Source of the DNA: Candidatus Dojkabacteria bacterium
Lineage (GTDB): Bacteria > Patescibacteriota > Dojkabacteria > J137
NCBI GenBank assembly: GCA_020429495.1
Contig: JAGQLJ010000069.1
Location: forward strand, 1-8,829
Direction: 5' to 3'
DNA length: 8,829 nt
Made by a program: the position numbers and the translations under genes. Shown in pieces: positions 4,906-8,829 of this stretch (position 1 is the stretch's first letter; every line of letters starts with the position of its first letter). Below the pieces are notes generated by a model. It had not been told where the DNA came from. It was given only the letters and a program-made list of their open reading frames with translations, and did no database searches.

Positions 4906-6351
4906 TTAGCTATTTAGCTTCTGCACAAGCTTTTCCTCTGCAGTTTGTGGGTTTACTCTTCCTTTACTCTTTCGCATAACTTGCCCAACTAAGAATTTTA
5001 ATGCATTAGGATTTTTTTCCATATCTGTAATCACCTTAGCGTTTTCATCAACTACTTCTTGAATAAACTGTTCTATCTCAGAATCATCTTGAATTTGGAT
5101 TAATCCTTTTTCATTTATTATTTGCTCAGCAGATCCAGATTCAGATTTATCTTGCTTTATAATTTCCTCTATTACACTTTTTGCAATTGCAACAGTTATC
5201 TTCTTTTCCTTTGCCATTTTAATCAAGTAATATAGATCACTAGCAGACAGTATATCTGAATTATAATCCTTATTATTTTTCACTAAGATTCCTGTTAGAT
5301 CTGTGTTTATCCATTTTGAGATTTCTTTTGCCTCACTATCATCACTTGCAACTTTTAGTACAGAATCAAAATAGTCTCCCCTTGCTTTATCTTCAATAAA
5401 GTTATCAGCCTGCTCAAGCTCTAGACCTAAATTTAAATATCTTTCTAGCCTTTGATTTGGAAGCTCAGGCATTGATTTTTCAATATTTGAAATATACTCA
5501 TCAGAGAATGTGATTGGTGGAATATCTGGCTCAGGGAAATATCTGTAGTCATCTGATGATTCTTTTCCCCTTTGAAATAGAGTTACTCCTGTCATGTCTT
5601 TTAGTCCTCTTGTCTGATTTTTAATTTCTTCTCCTTTTTCTAACAGAGCTGACTGTCTTTCAATTTCGTAGTTCATTACTTTCTCTAAAACAGAAATTGA
5701 ACCAATATTTTTTACTTCCACTTTATAGTTTGGAAGTCCTTTCTCGCCTTCTTTTCGAACCGAAATATTTAGTTCAAATCGCATCTGACCTTTTTGCATC
5801 TCTGCATCTGAAGTTCCTGTATATCTAACAATCTGTCTTAATCTTTTAGCAAATGCCAAAACCTCTTCAACACTTTCAAAATCAGGTTCTGTAACCATTT
5901 CTACTAGTGGTATTCCTGACTTATTATAATCAAGTAATGTTTCATTTCCTGAGTGTAATGATTTTCCTGTATCTTCTTCAATATGAAGTCTTGTTAATCT
6001 GATTCTTCTTGAGTCATCTCCAACTTCAATTTCAACAAATCCATTTTCTCCTATTGGTTTATCAAATTGCGAAATCTGATATCCTTTTGGTAAGTCAGGA
6101 TAAAAATAGTTTTTTCTATCAAAATGAATTTTCTTATTTATTTTGCAATTTAGCGCAAGAGCTAATCTTACTGCTTTTTCAATTGCAGTTTTATTTGGTA
6201 CAGGTAAGGCACCTGGTAGCCCAAAACTAACTGGATCTATATGTGTGTTTGGTGCCTCATTAAAATATTCAGCATTAACTCTAGAAAACATTTTAGTTTT
6301 TGTTTTCACCTGTAGGTGAATCTCAAGTCCAACAACTGGCAAATACTTCAT
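4906..6351 (-). CDS. gatB: Asp-tRNA(Asn)/Glu-tRNA(Gln) amidotransferase subunit B
   Basis: GatB is the kinase and tRNA-binding subunit of GatCAB, which turns misacylated Glu-tRNA(Gln) and Asp-tRNA(Asn) into the correct amidated forms. The protein has 481 residues, normal for the family. Visible are GLEIHLQ (8-14, with E10 and H12 of the metal site), FDRKNYFYPDLPKGYQISQ (77-95), HIEEDTGK (123-130), the family signature LLDYNKSGIPLVEMVTEPD (139-157) and DYRYFPEPD (268-276). A helical YqeY-like tRNA-binding tail ends in LVGQVMRKSKGRVNPQ. The frame is open up to 6501, but the extra 50 residues have no homology pattern, overlap the divergent Mur gene and cross the promoter. ATG 6351, giving MKYLPVVGLEIHLQ, is therefore the start. 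CPVC, found in many GatB proteins, is DPVS here, as in other cysteine-free members. gatA and gatC are not in the window. Confidence 0.97.
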   Translation of the reverse strand: MKYLPVVGLEIHLQVKTKTKMFSRVNAEYFNEAPNTHIDPVSFGLPGALPVPNKTAIEKAVRLALALNCKINKKIHFDRKNYFYPDLPKGYQISQFDKPIGENGFVEIEVGDDSRRIRLTRLHIEEDTGKSLHSGNETLLDYNKSGIPLVEMVTEPDFESVEEVLAFAKRLRQIVRYTGTSDAEMQKGQMRFELNISVRKEGEKGLPNYKVEVKNIGSISVLEKVMNYEIERQSALLEKGEEIKNQTRGLKDMTGVTLFQRGKESSDDYRYFPEPDIPPITFSDEYISNIEKSMPELPNQRLERYLNLGLELEQADNFIEDKARGDYFDSVLKVASDDSEAKEISKWINTDLTGILVKNNKDYNSDILSASDLYYLIKMAKEKKITVAIAKSVIEEIIKQDKSESGSAEQIINEKGLIQIQDDSEIEQFIQEVVDENAKVITDMEKNPNALKFLVGQVMRKSKGRVNPQTAEEKLVQKLNS

Positions 6352-6376
6352 CAATAAACGTTTATAAATACTCTGA

Positions 6377-6405
6377 ATTATACTAATAAACATGTACTCA
6401 AACAA
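6377..6405 (-). promoter_or_regulatory. Predicted gatB promoter
   Basis: TTGTTT (6405-6400) and a perfect TATAAT (6382-6377) are separated by 17 bases on the minus strand. The predicted start near 6370 gives a 19-nt leader to ATG 6351. It also argues against a gatB start upstream of 6370. Confidence 0.6.
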
Positions 6406-6440
6406 ATCAATAGTAATTGTTATTAGTAGTAATCTATAAT

Positions 6441-6468
6441 TTGATACTATAATATTAAAGTGTAAATT
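6441..6468 (+). promoter_or_regulatory. Possible promoter of the Mur ligase-like gene
   Basis: TTGATA (6441-6446, 5 of 6) is followed after 16 bases by TAAATT (6463-6468, 4 of 6). Transcription would start at about 6475, making the mRNA leaderless. Perfect TATAAT boxes at 6435-6440 and 6448-6453 lack a good -35 and are alternatives. The gap is very AT-rich, so confidence is low. Confidence 0.35.
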
Positions 6469-6475
6469 ATATTCT

Positions 6476-7744
6476 ATGTTGTCTATACTAAATTCGTACA
6501 AAAAAAATTCTGATTTACAAATTATAGGTGTTGCAGGTGAACATGGTAAAACTACAACATCAGAGCTTCTTTGGTATATTTTTCAACAGAATGGATTACA
6601 TGCCTCAAAACTTAACTCAACTGGTAAGTTTATAACTGAACTTGATGAAAAAGTTACTTCAGATAATTGCTCAAAAAAAGATATTACAAAATTTATTTCA
6701 GAATCTCAAAAATCCAATTGTGATATAGCAATAATAGAATTAGATTCTAAAAAACTAAATAAATCATTATTTAGCAATATTGCTTTTAATTCGGTTGGGA
6801 TATCTTCTGTTGGAGATCTTGAAAATCCTGCACCATATAGAAAACTATTAGAATCTATAAAAGAAGAAGGTCTTCTAACAGTTACTGCGGAAGATAAAGA
6901 TTTTATTTCGTGGCTAATTAGCCAAAGCGAAGAAATAAATAAAACAATATTTTGCTATTGGGTAGATATAAATAATCTAAATGAAAAAGATTTTGATGAA
7001 ACAGGTGTTAATTTAGATTTTTATTCTGAAGGTAAGATTAATTCAAAGCTAAAAGGAATGTATTCATACGAAAATATCTATTTAGCAATTCGGCTAGCCA
7101 GTAACTTTATGCCTGTTAGAAATGCAGTTGAAGCTGTATCTAGTTTTGAACCTATTCCAGGTAGATTTGATGTTGCTCATAAAGACAAGTTTTCTGTAAT
7201 TGTTGATGCTGCAAAACATCCATTTCAATTAAAGAAATCTTTGGATTATTTATCAAAAATAAAAGATGGCTCAAAAAAAATTATTAGCGTCGCAAGTGTA
7301 GCAGAAGATTTAGCAAATGCAGCTAGATCTATTGGAGATTTGATAACAAATTATTCTGATATTTTAATCCTCGGGCCTAGCGATTCAAATAATATGCAAA
7401 CTTTTGATTTGAATTCACAACTTCATATTGGAGCAGAAAGTAAAAGAGGTAGATTAATTGATAGATACTTTTCTACAGAAGAATCTGGAGCTGCTGATAA
7501 ATATAAATTAGCTAATAGGATATTCAATTCAATGCAGCAAGGTGACGTTCCAGTTTTGGCATTTGATGCTCATGACTATACTGGAAGATTAGACGCAATT
7601 AAAATGGCCTTACTTTTAGCTGATCCTGGAGATATTGTTTACATAATGGGAAAAGGAGATGAGAAAACAATTACTTTTGATAATACTGACTATGAATGGT
7701 CTGATTACGAAGCTTTAAGACTTGCACTTGATGCACTAAATTAA
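6476..7744 (+). CDS. Divergent MurE-like Mur ligase lacking the N-terminal UDP-binding domain
   Basis: Mur ligases join an amino acid or peptide to a carboxyl group using ATP. This 422-residue protein has the central ATPase and C-terminal domains. The P-loop is GVAGEHGKTTT (18-28), with GEHGKT in place of GTNGKT. IIELDS (86-91) replaces the MurE MEVSSH block. SSVGDLENPAPYRK replaces NLTRDHLDYHG, and GMYSYENIYLA replaces GxFNxxNxLA. PIPGRFD (226-232), VDAAKHPFQL (243-252; MurE has VDYAHTPDAL) and PGDIVYIMGKGDE (384-396; MurE GKGHE) confirm the family. The diaminopimelate motif DNPR is absent (GPSDSNNMQ instead). The first ~90 residues of a normal MurE are missing, and the P-loop begins 18 residues from the start. 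It is the only plus-strand gene, divergent from gatB and convergent with greA. It may be a specialised ligase rather than a true MurE, and its substrate is unknown. Confidence 0.85.
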   Translation: MLSILNSYKKNSDLQIIGVAGEHGKTTTSELLWYIFQQNGLHASKLNSTGKFITELDEKVTSDNCSKKDITKFISESQKSNCDIAIIELDSKKLNKSLFSNIAFNSVGISSVGDLENPAPYRKLLESIKEEGLLTVTAEDKDFISWLISQSEEINKTIFCYWVDINNLNEKDFDETGVNLDFYSEGKINSKLKGMYSYENIYLAIRLASNFMPVRNAVEAVSSFEPIPGRFDVAHKDKFSVIVDAAKHPFQLKKSLDYLSKIKDGSKKIISVASVAEDLANAARSIGDLITNYSDILILGPSDSNNMQTFDLNSQLHIGAESKRGRLIDRYFSTEESGAADKYKLANRIFNSMQQGDVPVLAFDAHDYTGRLDAIKMALLLADPGDIVYIMGKGDEKTITFDNTDYEWSDYEALRLALDALN

Positions 7745-7772
7745 AAAAGAGATCGATTGCTCGATCTCTTTT
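7745..7772. terminator. Bidirectional intrinsic terminator between the Mur ligase-like gene and greA
   Basis: A perfect 12-bp stem (AAAAGAGATCGA with its complement) surrounds the loop TTGC. It starts immediately after the Mur TAA and is flanked by A-runs on the left and T-runs on the right. It therefore reads as a Rho-independent terminator from both strands and serves both convergent genes. Confidence 0.9.
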
Positions 7773-7790
7773 CTTAATTTCCTTATAATC

Positions 7791-8249
7791 TTAGCTTACT
7801 TTATCAATCTTATATTCAACAGTTCCAATTGGTAACTCAACATGAACAATATCTCCTTTTTTTGCATTTAAAATTCCTTTTCCAATTGGAGAATCAATAG
7901 AAACTTTTCCTTCAGATGGATCTGCAGCTTCAGTTTGTTCTGAACCTGTAAGAATTAAAGTTCTAGATTTTTTGTTTTTAAGATTAGTTACAGTTACCTT
8001 ACTTCCAATTGTTACAAGAGTAGATGAACCAGCAGTTTTAACAATCTGAACATTTTTGATAAGACTTTCAAGATCTGAAATTCTATTCTCGTTCATATCT
8101 TTTTTCTCCATTGCTACAGTGTAAGCATGGTTTTCACTTAAGTCTCCAAGTTCTCTTGCTGCTGATATTTCTTTTGCAATATTTTCTCTTTCTGTTGACT
8201 TTCTAAATTCAAGCTCTTTTACAAGTTCATCGTAAGATCCTTGAGTCAT
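7791..8249 (-). CDS. greA: Transcription elongation factor GreA
   Basis: GreA enters the secondary channel of backtracked RNA polymerase and stimulates cleavage of the 3' end of the transcript. The protein has 152 residues against about 158 in E. coli. The N-terminal coiled coil (about 1-75) carries the tip motif ARELGDLSEN with acidic residues D36 and E39, equivalent to E. coli D41 and E44. The C-terminal FKBP-like domain holds GSKVTV, KVSIDSPIGKGIL and GDIVHVELPIGTVEYKI. The residues after the tip (HAYTVAMEKK) differ from the usual AEYHAAKEEQ. The frame continues to a TTG at 8297, but the ATG at 8249 is preferred. GAGGAG lies 9 bases before it, MTQGSYDEL matches the family N-terminus, and the TTG falls inside the predicted -10 box. 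The identification is secure. Confidence 0.96.
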   Translation of the reverse strand: MTQGSYDELVKELEFRKSTERENIAKEISAARELGDLSENHAYTVAMEKKDMNENRISDLESLIKNVQIVKTAGSSTLVTIGSKVTVTNLKNKKSRTLILTGSEQTEAADPSEGKVSIDSPIGKGILNAKKGDIVHVELPIGTVEYKIDKVS

Positions 8250-8258
8250 TTGTATTAA

Positions 8259-8264
8259 CTCCTC
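8259..8264 (-). promoter_or_regulatory. Shine-Dalgarno sequence GAGGAG of greA
   Basis: GAGGAG (8264-8259 on the minus strand) lies 9 bases before ATG 8249 and decides that start over the in-frame TTG at 8297. It is the only strong Shine-Dalgarno sequence I found ahead of any gene here. Confidence 0.75.
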
Positions 8265-8296
8265 TTCTTTTTGTGCCTTTTTTCTTGCCACGTTCA

Positions 8297-8325
8297 ATTT
8301 AATAAAAAGTATTGAAAATCGTCAA
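8297..8325 (-). promoter_or_regulatory. Predicted greA promoter
   Basis: TTGACG (8325-8320, 5 of 6) is followed after 17 bases by TTAAAT (8302-8297, 4 of 6). The start near 8290 gives a 41-nt leader containing the Shine-Dalgarno site. A weak 5-bp hairpin (GGATA/TATCC, 8336-8350) lies between this promoter and the end of the upstream gene. It has no U-tract, so it is at best a poor terminator. Confidence 0.45.
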
Positions 8326-8358
8326 ATAATATCATGGATACGCTTTATCCGCAATCTC

Positions 8359-8829
8359 TTATTCTCTATTTATAGTAATATTTTTTACAATATCATTATC
8401 TAATACAACTTTAGAACCCAATCCATTTGTACCTAAATTTTGTCCATCTACTATAACTTCTAGCCCTCGGTCAAAGTTTATAACATGATCTAATTCTGTT
8501 CTTGCACCATTAACATTTGCAATTCCCATTGTTAATGAAAGTGACTCATTTTCTGGTGAAGCGAATGCCTCATCTTCCCACGAGAATCCTAGAGTTGTTT
8601 CACCTAAAGACTGCCCTACAATGCAAACTTCATCATCAGAAATATTAACTTTTGTTCTCTCTGATGGAATTGTATTTTCATCAATTGAAATTGAACTTAA
8701 TCTTACAGTTTCAGGTAAGCATACAGATATGTCTTCTGATGTTCCAATAGATGGGAAAGTAACAACAAGCGTATTTGCTATTTTAAAGTCAGATTTTATT
8801 GTTGTTTCTAAAGACAATGTTGTATTTAA
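8359..8829 (-). CDS. C-terminal part of a beta-rich protein of unknown function, start outside the window
   Basis: The last 156 residues are visible and the frame is still open at the window edge. A TTG at 8817 could be read as a start, but it lies in the middle of a run, LNTTLSLETTIKSDF, that looks like ordinary coding sequence. A partial gene is the better reading. The sequence is rich in alternating strands (NTLVVTFPS, DISVCLPETVRL, EVIVDGQN, SKVVLDN) and in Thr, Ser, Asp and Glu. It has two cysteines (visible residues 37 and 69) that could form a disulfide, and no C-terminal membrane segment or sorting motif. This composition suits a domain of an exported or cell-surface protein, but no family is recognised. 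It ends in TAA upstream of the greA promoter. Confidence 0.65.
   Translation of the reverse strand, partial: LNTTLSLETTIKSDFKIANTLVVTFPSIGTSEDISVCLPETVRLSSISIDENTIPSERTKVNISDDEVCIVGQSLGETTLGFSWEDEAFASPENESLSLTMGIANVNGARTELDHVINFDRGLEVIVDGQNLGTNGLGSKVVLDNDIVKNITINRE

Noticed and set aside
6009..6230. Plus-strand reading frame opposite gatB
   Set aside because: It is antisense to the most conserved part of gatB and has a biased Leu/Gln composition.
6352..6501. Extended gatB reading frame starting at 6501
   Set aside because: The extra 50 residues match nothing in GatB, overlap the divergent Mur gene start, and lie upstream of the predicted gatB transcription start.
8250..8297. TTG start of greA at 8297
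   Set aside because: It lies inside the predicted -10 box. The ATG at 8249 has a strong Shine-Dalgarno site and matches the family N-terminus.

Overview
This is an AT-rich window in which nine of the ten protein genes lie on the minus strand. The small bacterial housekeeping genes, a divergent MurE-like ligase without its UDP-binding domain, an endonuclease IV with a PPQRW motif, and many genes of unknown function fit a Candidate Phyla Radiation (Patescibacteria) genome. That is an inference and I cannot name the lineage. The standard code fits: stops are TAA (seven) and TAG (two), and no frame needs TGA read as an amino acid.

Layout, left to right. The window opens inside recA (minus; C-terminus cut off by the edge). 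A TTGACA/TAAGAT promoter precedes recA, and its -35 box lies inside a 16-bp dyad. Next is a small membrane-anchored protein of unknown function (734-1276). A predicted HExxH metallopeptidase (1521-2480) follows, with a copy of a ~120-bp structured repeat on each side, both in the same orientation. The 348-bp gap at 2481-2828 is a mosaic of repeats. Then come a VOC/glyoxalase-fold protein and endonuclease IV (nfo), one base apart and surely co-transcribed as nfo-VOC. A gap with two hairpin repeats leads to a five-helix membrane protein (4198-4842) with its own promoter, then gatB (4906-6351). The only plus-strand gene, a Mur ligase-like protein (6476-7744), diverges from gatB. It converges on greA (7791-8249) with a perfect bidirectional terminator between them. 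The window ends inside a beta-rich protein of unknown function (8359 to beyond 8829).

The recognised genes cover DNA repair (recA, nfo), transcript cleavage (greA), Gln/Asn-tRNA amidation (gatB) and a cell-wall-like ligase. They do not form one obvious pathway. I see no CRISPR array, tRNA, rRNA, transposase or phage gene.

Predicted promoters sit very close to start codons, giving leaders of about 0 to 22 nt without a Shine-Dalgarno sequence. greA is the exception, with a 41-nt leader and a clear GAGGAG. The signals most worth a second look are the paired structured repeats around the metallopeptidase, the dyad on the recA promoter, the unassigned metallopeptidase, and the Mur ligase that has lost most family signature residues.
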